Shown in pieces: positions 32,294-41,554 of a stretch of 51,508 bases of DNA (positions within the stretch are counted from its first letter, which is position 1; every line of letters starts with the position of its first letter). Made by a program: the position numbers and the translations under genes. The DNA is taken from positions 1-51,508 of the forward strand of contig JANSWY010000030.1 in NCBI GenBank assembly GCA_024743255.1, in the 5' to 3' direction. A model generated the notes under the pieces. It was not told where the DNA came from. It worked only from the letters and a program-made list of their open reading frames with translations, and did not search any database. The stretch is from a bacterium. Lineage in GTDB: Bacteria; Bacteroidota; Bacteroidia; Cytophagales; Cyclobacteriaceae.

Positions 32294-34300
32294 ATGAAAA
32301 AGACTACCCGAATATTACTTGGGATGCTTACTATAATGCTTTTTGGCACCTCTTTGTCAGCCCAAAATGTGAAAGAGGATCAGTTTGAAGAAGCAATCAA
32401 AAAAGCGAATCCTGAATACAGATTCAATTTTGACTACAAACCCAAACCAAACTTTCCAAGACCTGACGAATTCAAGTTGATGACCGTAGGATATACATCC
32501 AAGAAGTATTATAAACTCCGGTACAAAACGGTGATGATGTATAAAGGTAAAACTGGTTACCGCACGAATTTTTCAGAAGGTTCTCCGACATATGATTTGG
32601 AAAATGAGTACTACATGAAAGGAAAGGTTATGCAGTATGAGAAAGTGAAAGGGGGAGCTTTTGTACTTACTGCAGATACGATATTCTACGGCAATTCGGA
32701 AATTGTGGAATACAGCACTTACAGGATTTTTGGAAAAAAACTACGGGTCAAATCTTTGAAAGTTGAGGCTCGATCGGTTTCAGATAAATCATGTAGCAAC
32801 AAAAACTTATCAGCGCTTCCAAAATTCATCATGAGCGATGGTAAACTATCAGGTTTTCAGATCGACTATACGTTGGATAATTGTGGAGACTCACCTAAGA
32901 AGTATACCTGGAAATATGACTGGAACGTCAAATCCGAGAAACTATCCCTAACAAGTGGGGATGGGGCAGAGGAGATAAAGTCTTACTTGGAAGCTGATAA
33001 CTTTCCTGCAGGTGTCTATAATATTTATGAATATAAAATCTCTGTTTCAGATAAATCTTCGGTTAAAGTGGATGGAGAAACTGTTTATGATCATCGGTTT
33101 ATCATTGATTTTAATGATGGTACAGCACTTATGGGGATGCAGACCAAAGGTCTGAAATTGAAAGTTGTAAATGACTTTAGTATTACGAAAAAAGGTATGT
33201 TCTACGCGGTAAAAGTTGGACCATTTGAATCAAAATTTGATGCGTTGATTAGTGAAGATGAAAAGTTCTTGTATCTACAGGGATATGATTCAGCAAATAT
33301 TCTTCATTCAATAAAACTGCAAAATATTTATCAAGACGCTTCTGCCGAGCAAATCAAGAAGTTAAAAGACAACAAGTGGAGCCACTCTGCAATTGCGGAA
33401 TGGAATTGGATGCGAGCCAACAATTACGATGTAATGAAATATCTTAAGGATAGCCGAAAGCTTAAGTATTTACGTCTGACCTTCAGAACACCCGATAAGC
33501 CCAATGTTTATGAAACTTCATTTACTCTGGCAATGCTCACAGGAAATGTCAAAATGGTGAAGTTGTTTGATAAAAACCTGGATATGAAAAAGTACAGAGA
33601 TCAGTTAATTCCTTTGGCTGAGCAATCTGGGAGTTCTGAGATTATGGATTACGCAAAGAGTTTATTAGATGCTGAGGAAGCGGAGAAGCAAGAGGAAGTC
33701 AGGAAAGGATTGGTTCGAAAGATTCGAAATCAGTTTGATCGAAATAATGGGTGGTACATGGAGCAGGCTAGTTATGAAATTACTAATGTACACAACACTC
33801 CAGAGATGCAAATTCATAACATAAAAATGATAGCCAACACAAGGGATCGCGGAGCTTTTGAAAGATCCTATTTTGATATTCATGAAATGGTTGATGGAGA
33901 ATGGACAAGCACTACAGGATCTTTCCATATTGATAATGGAGATGCAAAAATTGGGGAGGTGAAAAAAGTGTTTCAGTTCGGGGAAGATCAGTTTTTATAT
34001 ACTGAAGGCATTTGGAGAAGAATCACAGAAGTTGAAGAATATTATTATATCTATAAATTTGATAAAGAATTAAATCAATATGTTAGTGTGCTCAATTTCT
34101 ATTCTCACTATGATGAAGATTATTGTGACGCTACAATTCTCAGATATGAAGTCGATCTATCGGAGATTGACTCAAAATCAATAAAAGTAACTGCAATCAC
34201 TACTGACGTTGTGGATTGTGAATCGGGCCGACCAAAGAAAAGTGTAACCAACTATAGATGGTCTTCCCGACAGAATAAATTTTTAGAAACATTAGAATAA
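32294..34300 (+). CDS. Large exported protein of unknown function
   Basis: 668 residues from ATG 32294 (MKKTTRILLGMLTIMLFG, cut near LSAQ); two in-frame ATGs 6 and 15 nt upstream are possible. The first half is beta-rich, with many Lys/Tyr strands (KYYKLRYKTVMMYKGKTGYR). Residues about 370-460 are helical and ankyrin-like (SFTLAMLTGNVKMVKLFDKN, IPLAEQSGSSEIMDYAKSLL). The C-terminal third returns to beta strands (FERSYFDIHEMVDGEWTSTT, DQFLYTEGIWRRITEVEEYY). No family recognised. The SH3-like lipoprotein gene starts 13 nt downstream, so they form an operon. Confidence 0.65.
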   Translation: MKKTTRILLGMLTIMLFGTSLSAQNVKEDQFEEAIKKANPEYRFNFDYKPKPNFPRPDEFKLMTVGYTSKKYYKLRYKTVMMYKGKTGYRTNFSEGSPTYDLENEYYMKGKVMQYEKVKGGAFVLTADTIFYGNSEIVEYSTYRIFGKKLRVKSLKVEARSVSDKSCSNKNLSALPKFIMSDGKLSGFQIDYTLDNCGDSPKKYTWKYDWNVKSEKLSLTSGDGAEEIKSYLEADNFPAGVYNIYEYKISVSDKSSVKVDGETVYDHRFIIDFNDGTALMGMQTKGLKLKVVNDFSITKKGMFYAVKVGPFESKFDALISEDEKFLYLQGYDSANILHSIKLQNIYQDASAEQIKKLKDNKWSHSAIAEWNWMRANNYDVMKYLKDSRKLKYLRLTFRTPDKPNVYETSFTLAMLTGNVKMVKLFDKNLDMKKYRDQLIPLAEQSGSSEIMDYAKSLLDAEEAEKQEEVRKGLVRKIRNQFDRNNGWYMEQASYEITNVHNTPEMQIHNIKMIANTRDRGAFERSYFDIHEMVDGEWTSTTGSFHIDNGDAKIGEVKKVFQFGEDQFLYTEGIWRRITEVEEYYYIYKFDKELNQYVSVLNFYSHYDEDYCDATILRYEVDLSEIDSKSIKVTAITTDVVDCESGRPKKSVTNYRWSSRQNKFLETLE

Positions 34301-34313
34301 ATCTAGAATCACC

Positions 34314-35027
34314 ATGAAAAACCTATTTCAATTATTATTCATTCTATTGATCCTTTCTGCATGTGGCGGAGGAGGACAACAAACTGCTGAAACTACTGCT
34401 GAAGAAACCACTGAAGAAACTGCAGAAGCGGAAGTTGTTGTTGAAGAACCAACGGAAGTTAAAGCTGTTTGTATATGGGAAAACCTATCTGTTAGAGAAG
34501 AGCCTAAGAAAAAAGGTAAATGGAAAACTTCTCTCTCAAAAGGAGAAAAGATTACAACAACCGGTGAAACAATGGCTGATGCAGAAGATGATGGCAGAGA
34601 GTATGTAAAAGTAATCCTTGCAGATGGAGAAACTGGATGGTCACTAAAAGACTTAGTAGCTTCAGATGCCTATCCTGCCGCAGCTCTTAAAGAAACAACC
34701 ATCTACAAAAGACCAGATATCCTTACAAAGTCTGATAAGTCCTTCAAGCAATTTGATATAGTAGCAGTGAAATCTGTAAATGATAAGTTTGCTGAAGTAG
34801 TTGGAAAGAGGAGAGATGGAAAATGGATTGACAAAGGTTATGTAATGATCGACAATTTAACTGATAATGATGTTGATCTTGCTGTAGCTAAATTTACTGA
34901 TCAGGCAATAGCTGCGGAAGAAGACAGTGTGAAAAGGGCTAAACTGGATGAGATTTTGAATAATGAAATGTTTCAGGATTCCAGATTCTTTGTTGCCGTT
35001 GAAGAACTTTATGAATCTACGCTATAA
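34314..35027 (+). CDS. SH3-like domain lipoprotein
   Basis: 237 residues. A lipobox (LSAC, Cys17) and Gly-rich start are followed by an acidic Thr/Glu linker (about residues 22-48). A bacterial SH3-like domain follows (CIWENLSVREEPKKKGKWKT, SLSKGEKITTTGE, YVKVILADGETGWSLKDLVA), then a second SH3-like copy (ETTIYKRPDILTKSD, FDIVAVKSV, FAEVVGKRRDGKWIDKGYV) and a helical tail. Such domains often contact peptidoglycan or proteins in the envelope. It is the second gene of a two-gene operon, ending in a clear hairpin terminator. Confidence 0.8.
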   Translation: MKNLFQLLFILLILSACGGGGQQTAETTAEETTEETAEAEVVVEEPTEVKAVCIWENLSVREEPKKKGKWKTSLSKGEKITTTGETMADAEDDGREYVKVILADGETGWSLKDLVASDAYPAAALKETTIYKRPDILTKSDKSFKQFDIVAVKSVNDKFAEVVGKRRDGKWIDKGYVMIDNLTDNDVDLAVAKFTDQAIAAEEDSVKRAKLDEILNNEMFQDSRFFVAVEELYESTL

Positions 35028-35036
35028 GAAAATATG

Positions 35037-35070
35037 AGTACGGTCTGTAGTAGACCGTACTTACTTTTTT
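35037..35070. terminator. Bidirectional terminator between the SH3 lipoprotein and KGN-rich genes
   Basis: Perfect 10-bp stem AGTACGGTCT / AGACCGTACT (35037-35046, 35052-35061) with a 5-nt loop, then a T run at 35065-35070. The convergent gene ends at 35069. Confidence 0.85.
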
Positions 35071-35725
35071 AATTTTCTACTTTCTCTTTTCCTTTCTTTA
35101 TTTTATCCTCAAGCTCAGCTAATTTCTTCTCTGCTGTAGCAATTTTTTCAGCTCTGGTATTGTAATCTTCCTCAGTCAACTCTCCCTTCTTTGATTCCAG
35201 CACATCCTTTGCTTTCTTAATTTTTTCCCTGGCTTCCTTCACCTTGGTATCACCATTTTTAACTGCAGTTCTTGCACTTTCTTTCTTAGTTTTGACTTTA
35301 TTTCTGGCAGCTTCTGCTCTGGCTTGGCCAAATTCTTTACCACTTTGGTCACCTTTATTTTTACCATAAGCATTTCCTTTGCCTTTTCCATTATCTTCTC
35401 CCTGATCATCATCGGAGACATCTCCATCATCAGACCCATCCTTCTCCTTGTTCTTTTTATCGGCGTTCTTGTTTTTAACTTCTTCTGCTCTTTCCTGACC
35501 CGTTTTCTTGTCATCAGAGTTGTTGCCATTCCCCTTGCCTTCTGATTTGCCGTTGTTACCAGAGTTTCCTTTGCCTTTTCCGTTATTGGATTTCTCCTTT
35601 TGGTTTCCTTTACCGTTTTGTTTGGCTTCTTTGTTCTTATTCTTATCTGAGTTTCCCTGAGCCATTACTTCAGGACCTACAGCCAGGAAAAACAGAGATA
35701 ACATTAGTATAAATATCTTCTTCAT
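35069..35725 (-). CDS. Exported Lys/Gly/Asn-rich low-complexity protein with coiled-coil tail
   Basis: 218 residues with a signal peptide (MKKIFILMLSLFFLAVG, cut near VMAQ). Residues about 25-130 are almost wholly Lys, Gly, Asn, Asp and Ser (NGKGKGNSGNNGKSEGKGNG and similar), so disordered. Two related motifs, GQERAEEVKNKNADKK and GQARAEAARNKVKTKK, occur about 60 residues apart. The last 75 residues are a charged helix, likely coiled coil (AREKIKKAKDVLESKKGELT, EKKLAELEDKIKKGKEK). Function unknown; it may bind nucleic acid, polysaccharide or mineral surfaces by charge. A small acidic lipoprotein gene ends 11 nt upstream, so the two are probably cotranscribed. Confidence 0.7.
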   Translation of the reverse strand: MKKIFILMLSLFFLAVGPEVMAQGNSDKNKNKEAKQNGKGNQKEKSNNGKGKGNSGNNGKSEGKGNGNNSDDKKTGQERAEEVKNKNADKKNKEKDGSDDGDVSDDDQGEDNGKGKGNAYGKNKGDQSGKEFGQARAEAARNKVKTKKESARTAVKNGDTKVKEAREKIKKAKDVLESKKGELTEEDYNTRAEKIATAEKKLAELEDKIKKGKEKVEN

Positions 35726-35736
35726 AGCGATTGATT

Positions 35737-35952
35737 TTATTCGATTTCAAGGTCGTTTAATGCATTATCTAATTCTTCTGCAGCTGAATTAATTTCATTT
35801 TCAACTGTTTCCAGATCAGCAGCAATAGAATCGTTTTGAATGATTTCAGTTTTTAAAGTCTCATCAACAGTTTCTGTTTTTTTACTGTCGGAATCCCCAC
35901 AACTGAATAAGAAGAGGCAAATTGTGAAACATAATGGTGTTAGTAATTTCAT
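35737..35952 (-). CDS. Small acidic lipoprotein
   Basis: 71 residues. A signal ending in the lipobox LFSC (Cys18) is followed by a short acidic helix (TVDETLKTEIIQNDSIAADL, ETVENEINSAAEELDNALND). The helix suggests a coiled coil. Upstream member of a probable operon with the basic KGN-rich protein; the opposite charges would allow the two products to bind each other, which is inference. Confidence 0.65.
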   Translation of the reverse strand: MKLLTPLCFTICLFLFSCGDSDSKKTETVDETLKTEIIQNDSIAADLETVENEINSAAEELDNALNDLEIE

Positions 35953-36239
35953 TATAGTTAGTAATTGGTTTTCTTCAAATTAATGAAATATGGCTGGTTT
36001 GAAAAAAATACTCGTTGGATTGAGGCATCTACGGGTTAACTGTTACTATGTTGGGGTTAAATTTGACCGAGCTTTGGGCAATATCTTGTTATTTTTTGTC
36101 GGGTCTCGATAATTGCTTATTCAAAATTTTTCCCATTCACTACTTAAAAATTCCCTTTCATCTCTATTTCTTCCGAATTGCACTATGTAAATAATAAATT
36201 GGACTATGGGAATATATAACTAAGAGACACACTACCGCC

Positions 36240-36404
36240 ATGAAACTAATTAACAATCTCCTTTCAGGAAAGAAAGACAAGGATGCTTTAAAGCTTCGAT
36301 TCATCAAAAAAGAGAACATCTGGCACGTAACTAAAGGTTACGCGATCATGTACATGGGAGACAAAGATCAGTGCGAGAAATATCTTAGCCACATGACTGC
36401 ATAA
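36240..36404 (+). CDS. 54-residue protein of unknown function
   Basis: ATG 36240 to TAA 36402-36404. The product begins MKLINNLLSGKKDKDALKLR, continues with FIKKENIWHVTKGYAIMYMG and ends DKDQCEKYLSHMTA. The codons look like those of the neighbours, and the IWHVTKGYAIMYMG strand-turn-strand followed by a helix looks like a compact fold. No long upstream overlap. No family recognised. A weak hairpin follows. Confidence 0.55.
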   Translation: MKLINNLLSGKKDKDALKLRFIKKENIWHVTKGYAIMYMGDKDQCEKYLSHMTA

Positions 36405-36417
36405 TTCGCAGTTTTTT
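36396..36417 (+). terminator. Weak terminator after the 54-residue gene
   Basis: 5-bp stem ACTGC / GCAGT (36396-36400, 36408-36412) overlapping the stop codon, followed by six T. Confidence 0.45.
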
Positions 36418-36438
36418 ATCAAAGGGATTTATTATTGA

Positions 36439-37470
36439 TCAAATTGGCTCATCGCTGATGCGGATATTATCCATGTAAAGGGTGGTTTCATTATCTGTTG
36501 CTGTAATGCCAATTTCTAGTCTGTTTTGTACCCAGATAGCTAATGGTATGTTTTGACCTGAGGTATCTATTATTAAAACATCATCCTGCCATACCTGAAT
36601 AATTCCATTATTTTCATCGTATATAAGATGCACTTTTACTTTGACCCATTGTTCGGTTGGGAAGGCAATTTCTTGTCCAGCAGTTTGCTCGAAGTTTAAT
36701 TTATCTCCAAACTTATTCTCAATTACCAAATTATCTTCTCTGAATATTAACCTGGGTCCCGGACTGCCTTCAAAAAATGAAGATTCAAAATCTGCAATTG
36801 TTGTAGGTAATGGGCCATCTACATAATACAGTGCCTCAAACCAGAAATCATCACTTTTTTCAAAGAAAACTAATGAGCTTACTATGGATGATTTGGCAGT
36901 TACCATATCAGCAGTAGGAGCAACTGAAAAGAACCTCAGCACCTGATTACTGCTTTCAGTTGGACTTTCGGTAAAATCAAATCTATTGTCAATAAAATCG
37001 CATGATCCATCTAATATGCAATTCTGAAGAGCCACATACTCATTTACAGTTTTAGCGGAAGGACTTTGCAGTGTGAAATTGGTGAAGATTCTATCAGTTT
37101 GAGATTCATTCTCAATTATTAAGTCCAATTTATCGGTAATGCCTTCAAAATCAATCTCATGATTTCTAAATGGTTTAAATACATTGTTCGCATCCAGAAT
37201 TATACATGTCCCGGAATCAGTTCTAACGTATGTTTCTTCGAAGAAGCCAGGAATAAAGTATTGCGCTATAAATGTGCAATCTCCATTATCAACAAGATAT
37301 GCTTCTCCATTATCGTATATCTGGATTAAGTTACCTTCCTCGTCTGTGTAGGCATAAGCTAGTTGGTCGCTTAGCAATAAACATGAAGTGTCGGAGGATT
37401 CATCATTACCACAAGAGATTAAAAAAATAGAAATGCTGATCAAGCCGAGAAGGGAAACAAATTTAATCAT
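36439..37470 (-). CDS. Lipoprotein with C-terminal lectin/LamG-like jelly roll
   Basis: 343 residues. A lipobox (LISC, Cys20) follows the signal (MIKFVSLLGLISISIF). Residues about 25-120 are Cys-containing and beta-rich. From about 120 to 343 the chain resembles a concanavalin A-like sandwich: IFTNFTLQSPSAKTVNEYVA, VLRFFSVAP, FFEKSDDFWFEALYYVDG, EQWVKVKVHLIYDENNGIIQ, VWQDDVLIIDTSGQ and LEIGITATDNETTLYMDNIR. This fold binds or cleaves polysaccharides in many Bacteroidota lipoproteins; I see no certain catalytic residues. Single gene. Confidence 0.65.
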   Translation of the reverse strand: MIKFVSLLGLISISIFLISCGNDESSDTSCLLLSDQLAYAYTDEEGNLIQIYDNGEAYLVDNGDCTFIAQYFIPGFFEETYVRTDSGTCIILDANNVFKPFRNHEIDFEGITDKLDLIIENESQTDRIFTNFTLQSPSAKTVNEYVALQNCILDGSCDFIDNRFDFTESPTESSNQVLRFFSVAPTADMVTAKSSIVSSLVFFEKSDDFWFEALYYVDGPLPTTIADFESSFFEGSPGPRLIFREDNLVIENKFGDKLNFEQTAGQEIAFPTEQWVKVKVHLIYDENNGIIQVWQDDVLIIDTSGQNIPLAIWVQNRLEIGITATDNETTLYMDNIRISDEPI

Positions 37471-37646
37471 GGTATAAGTGGTTTGTATCTGACTAATATA
37501 ACATCAAATCACCTACATTATTTTAATTGGATACACGGTTGATTGTACATTCAAACAGGGGTAAATAATCATTGGAGAGTAACCTGAGATCAATTGAGAG
37601 CGTTAATATTAATACATCTGATTTGTCAACCATAAATTCATCAATT

Positions 37647-37922
37647 ATGCCCGGAGAAGGAGTAATGGCTTACGCCAAACAAGTTACTGAGAGAAATAGA
37701 GCATTATTAAAAAACAAAAGGAAGTGGCACAAACCTGATTATGCTTTTGATTTCAAATTCAAGAAAAAGCTAAAGTACAAAGAATATAAGTCGGAGTATA
37801 AAAAGGAATTGTTGGAGAGTCTGAAAAGAGAAAACAGGATAAATACTTTTAAAAGCTTCATCCTGTTTATACTTTCTTTTGTAGTGGTGTTAACTAGTGT
37901 ATACTATCTGTTTATTGCTTAG
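37647..37922 (+). CDS. Small basic protein with C-terminal membrane helix
   Basis: 91 residues from ATG 37647; the open frame reaches back to a TTG at 37572 (116 residues). The start MPGEGVMAYAKQ, followed by TERNRALLKNKRKWHKPD, a strongly basic stretch, fits small Bacteroidota proteins that open with a Gly-containing loop and NRxLLKxxRK. A single hydrophobic segment (SFILFILSFVVVLTSVYYLF) ends the chain, giving a tail-anchored layout with a basic cytosolic part. The stop TAG overlaps the convergent esterase stop by 4 nt (TTAG). Confidence 0.55.
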   Translation: MPGEGVMAYAKQVTERNRALLKNKRKWHKPDYAFDFKFKKKLKYKEYKSEYKKELLESLKRENRINTFKSFILFILSFVVVLTSVYYLFIA

Positions 37923-39646
37923 TACCTCCAGCTGCTGAGATCAGCTCCTTGTGGTGCCGACTCCTTGATTCTGTTCATAATTTTTGGAACATACATCGTA
38001 TTATATCGCAATCTGGAAATATGGTTTGGGTTTTCCTGATCGCCGTTCCAGCAATGTTCTGCTCTGTCACCATAATCAACTTCTCCGTCATAGTATGGAG
38101 AACTTGTTTCTTCCAGGAAGTCTTCCATTAGATAGACAGCATTGTTTAAATAATAATTATCCATATCACCGCAGTAGATGTTGATCTTCCCTTCCAGTTT
38201 TGGACCCAGTGTGTCCCAGTCTCGCTCCAGGATATGTCTTAAGTCATAGTTTTCCTTCCAGTATTTTGCAACCTCCGGATCGATCTCTCCCGTTTTCTTA
38301 TCCCAAAGTCTTTTTGGATATCCGTCATCTCCTTGGGGAGAGTATACAGCTTCCCAGATATCCCATTGTTGCCCTGATCTGCCTTTTGTTCCCAGAACAA
38401 GCTCACGGTAGCTCATATCCATCAATGAAGCATCCACTTTTCCCAAATAGTCTCTGTGACCAGGTTTCAGTGTCTGTTTAAAGTCACTATCATAGTAGTA
38501 TGCATTTTGGTCTTCATAAATGTTAGTGGAGGTATATGCTCTGAAATCAATTGGATCCGGACAAGCAGCAAAACAGCCATTGTATTCATCGGGATAAAAA
38601 ACCTGTACAGCGAGAGCCTCCCAGCCACCAGTAGATCCACCATACAAGAATCTTGACCAACCTTCACCAATGCCTCTGAATTGTTCTTCAATATGTGGAA
38701 TCAATTCATACGTGATAGCATCACCATATGGTCCAATACTGGCAGAATTGACTGCATAAGAATCATCATAATAGGGGTTCGCATGCTGAATCTCAATTAC
38801 AATAAACCTTGGGAAATCATCACTTACCCAAGTCTTGTAAAAATCGTATGCTTCCTGTTGCTGAATAATATTGTATCCTGAAAGCTGGAATCTTGTACTA
38901 TAATCCGGTTCTAAGTTAGGATCAGGAGGAGTAGTTCGGAAGCCTCCAAAATCTGAAGGGAAATGACCATGAAATATCATTAAAGGGTATTTAGCTTCAG
39001 GATGTTTGTCAAAATCCTTTGGAAGTAATATATGCGCACCAAGATAGACGTCTGTTCCCCAGAATTTGGATAGGAGGTCACTTTTCATTTTTATGTGCTT
39101 GATGAATTCAGTATCCTCAGGTTCTTCTACTGGAGGTATTTCCTTATTTAACACTACTTTAAATGATCCTCCACTTGCTGAAACAGAGATTTTTTGAGGC
39201 TCAGAATAGAAATTACCTGGCTTTCGGTTCCATTGCTGACCTTCCCATTTATCAGGCGGAAGTTTAACTGTGTGGCCAGTTGATAGGTTGAAGGTTTCGT
39301 ATCTGTTGAGAACAGCTTGCACAAAGTAATCTCCTGGAGGTATGTCTGAGAGGTTTGATATCGGATAACCAAATACTTCCTGATTGAAAGCTATTGATTG
39401 ACCTGGTTTCAATTCTTCAATATCCATTCCAAAACCAAGTTGTGTCTTTAAGCCATCCTGCAACTGAAATCTAGGCTCATTATTATCATTATTGGAAAGC
39501 AGCAAAACTAACCTTCCATCTTGCAGTTGATCTGATAGTTCCGCAGATATTTCAATTTCAAAATGAATATTAGATTTGGTAGTATCCGAACAACCTGTTA
39601 ACCAGATCATACCAGCACAAACCAAAAAACTGAAAATTATTCTCAT
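37919..39646 (-). CDS. Esterase-like alpha/beta hydrolase lipoprotein
   Basis: 575 residues. A lipobox (LTGC, Cys19) anchors it. The N-terminal about 180 residues are beta-rich (DGRLVLLLSNNDNNEPRFQL, GDYFVQAVLNRYETF). The hydrolase follows: YPLMIFHGHFPSDFGG (oxyanion region), FIVIEIQHANPYYDDSYAVN, LIPHIEEQF, then the nucleophile elbow YGGSTGGWEA, with Ser in GxSxG. Late Asp (YCGDMDNYYLN) and His (RAEHCWNGD) candidates complete a triad. It resembles the esterase-D/acetyl-xylan-esterase-like hydrolases; substrate unknown. Its last 4 nt overlap the convergent small membrane protein gene. Confidence 0.83.
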   Translation of the reverse strand: MRIIFSFLVCAGMIWLTGCSDTTKSNIHFEIEISAELSDQLQDGRLVLLLSNNDNNEPRFQLQDGLKTQLGFGMDIEELKPGQSIAFNQEVFGYPISNLSDIPPGDYFVQAVLNRYETFNLSTGHTVKLPPDKWEGQQWNRKPGNFYSEPQKISVSASGGSFKVVLNKEIPPVEEPEDTEFIKHIKMKSDLLSKFWGTDVYLGAHILLPKDFDKHPEAKYPLMIFHGHFPSDFGGFRTTPPDPNLEPDYSTRFQLSGYNIIQQQEAYDFYKTWVSDDFPRFIVIEIQHANPYYDDSYAVNSASIGPYGDAITYELIPHIEEQFRGIGEGWSRFLYGGSTGGWEALAVQVFYPDEYNGCFAACPDPIDFRAYTSTNIYEDQNAYYYDSDFKQTLKPGHRDYLGKVDASLMDMSYRELVLGTKGRSGQQWDIWEAVYSPQGDDGYPKRLWDKKTGEIDPEVAKYWKENYDLRHILERDWDTLGPKLEGKINIYCGDMDNYYLNNAVYLMEDFLEETSSPYYDGEVDYGDRAEHCWNGDQENPNHISRLRYNTMYVPKIMNRIKESAPQGADLSSWRY

Positions 39647-39815
39647 AGTTAGGTTTTTTTGATTGTTCCTGAATTTAATTCATCCCGCAGTTAGCACCAA
39701 TTTGTTAAGATGTGATTGTTTAGATTCTTTTTTAATCGGAAATTAATGGTGATGTATGTAGAATTTTTATAGCACTCATTCGTCATCATTCAGTAATCAC
39801 AAACCAACGTATAAG

Positions 39816-41552
39816 ATGAGTAAATCAAAAGTTACAATTGGGCACGTTTTTAAAACCATCATTTGGCCAAGAAGAGGTCTGGTGGCAATTGGTTTATTGT
39901 TGGTTATGATTAGCTCTGGTGCTGGATTGGTATCACCATATTTAACCAAGGATCTCATAGATGATGTTATCATTGGAAAGAGTATGACCGATCTTCCAAT
40001 GTTAATAGGATTAATATTTGGAGCTGTCACAATACAGGCAATCACATCTTTTCTCCTTACAAGAATTTTGAGTGTAGAAGCTCAGCACCTCATAGCAAAA
40101 CTCAGGGTGCAGGTACAAAAGCAGATTCTTAGGATGCCCGTAAGATATTTTGACAATGAAAAAACCGGTGCATTAGTCTCAAGAATCATGACTGATGTAG
40201 AAGGTGTCAGAAATCTCGTCGGCACAGGACTAGCTCAAATGACAGGTGGGATTATTACTTCTATTCTAAGTCTTGGCTTTTTAATTTCAATTAGTCCAAT
40301 GATGACGCTTTATACTTTGGTTCCAATTGCGATTTTTGGATTTATTTCCCTTAAGGCATTTGGATATATAAGACCTATTTTTAGAGATAGGAGTGTGATC
40401 AATGCTGAAGTAACTGGTAGATTAACTGAAACCCTAAATGGGGTAAGGGTAATAAAGGGGTTCAATGCTGAAAATCAGGAAATAGAAAGTTTTGAAAGAG
40501 GTGTTGAGAAGCTATTCCAGAATATTAAAAAGAGTCTGACATCCACTGCTTTACTTACCAGTTCTGGAGCTTTTTTGATTGGATTGGCTACTGCCGGAAT
40601 CTTAGGTATTGGAGGATATCTCAGCAACAATGACGGCATCTCAACGGGAGAAATTATATCATTCATATTTTTTCTAGCCATAATGGTAGCCCCAATATTG
40701 CAAATGGGGAACATTGGAAGTCAATTAACAGAGTCATTTGCAGGACTGGACAGAACTGAAGAAATCATGAATATGCCTGTGGAGGAGGACCCGGAAGTAC
40801 GAACTGTTGAGATGCCGGAGATCATTGGGGATATCAAATTTGATAATGTTTCATATGCCTATAATGAAGGGAAAGATGTACTGAAGAAAATAAGTTTCAA
40901 TGCCCCCAAAGGCTCTGTAACGGCTTTGGTAGGTACTTCAGGTTCGGGGAAATCAACTATTGCTGGGTTGGTTGCATCATTTTTAAATGCTGATAGTGGA
41001 AAGATAACGATTGATGGGGTCGATCTAAATTCAGTGAAACTTGGTAGCTACAGAAGTCAGATGGGTGTTGTTCTTCAGGATGACTTTCTATTCGAGGGCA
41101 CAATTAAAGAGAATATTCTATTCCCAAGACCAAATGCTTCTGAAGAACAGTTACAGGAAGCCGTTAAAGCCGCTCATGTAAATGAGTTTACTGATAGATT
41201 CGAGGAAGGACTTGAAACAATGATTGGAGAAAGGGGAGTTAAACTTTCTGGTGGGCAAAGACAAAGAATTGCTATCGCTCGAGCTATACTGGCGGATCCC
41301 AGGATATTAATTCTTGATGAAGCCACATCAAATCTTGATACTGAGAGTGAAACGTTAATTCAGGAAAGTTTGAAACGTTTAATGGTTGGAAGAACCACTT
41401 TTGTAATTGCCCACAGACTAAGTACAATTAAACAAGCTGACCAGATATTAGTAATCGAGCAGGGGCAAATTGAGGAAAAAGGAACTCACGACGAATTGAT
41501 TGAAAAGCAGGGCCGTTATTATGAACTATTTACTTATCAGGCTAGAATCTAG
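39816..41552 (+). CDS. ABC exporter, fused membrane and ATPase domains (MsbA-like)
   Basis: 578 residues. Residues about 1-320 hold six membrane helices (GLVAIGLLLVMISSGAGLVS, DLPMLIGLIFGAVTIQAITS, GIITSILSLGFLISISPMMT) with the coupling segment VRYFDNEKTGALVSRIMTDV. The ATPase has Walker A GTSGSGKST (373-381), Q-loop VVLQDDFLFEGTI, signature LSGGQRQR (from 477), Walker B RILILDEATS and H-loop AHRLST. As a half-size homodimeric exporter it could flip lipid A or other amphiphiles, but many relatives move drugs or lipids, so the cargo is uncertain. Single gene; the IWYN paralogue B ends 2 nt beyond it on the other strand. Confidence 0.93.
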   Translation: MSKSKVTIGHVFKTIIWPRRGLVAIGLLLVMISSGAGLVSPYLTKDLIDDVIIGKSMTDLPMLIGLIFGAVTIQAITSFLLTRILSVEAQHLIAKLRVQVQKQILRMPVRYFDNEKTGALVSRIMTDVEGVRNLVGTGLAQMTGGIITSILSLGFLISISPMMTLYTLVPIAIFGFISLKAFGYIRPIFRDRSVINAEVTGRLTETLNGVRVIKGFNAENQEIESFERGVEKLFQNIKKSLTSTALLTSSGAFLIGLATAGILGIGGYLSNNDGISTGEIISFIFFLAIMVAPILQMGNIGSQLTESFAGLDRTEEIMNMPVEEDPEVRTVEMPEIIGDIKFDNVSYAYNEGKDVLKKISFNAPKGSVTALVGTSGSGKSTIAGLVASFLNADSGKITIDGVDLNSVKLGSYRSQMGVVLQDDFLFEGTIKENILFPRPNASEEQLQEAVKAAHVNEFTDRFEEGLETMIGERGVKLSGGQRQRIAIARAILADPRILILDEATSNLDTESETLIQESLKRLMVGRTTFVIAHRLSTIKQADQILVIEQGQIEEKGTHDELIEKQGRYYELFTYQARI

Positions 41553-41554
41553 TG

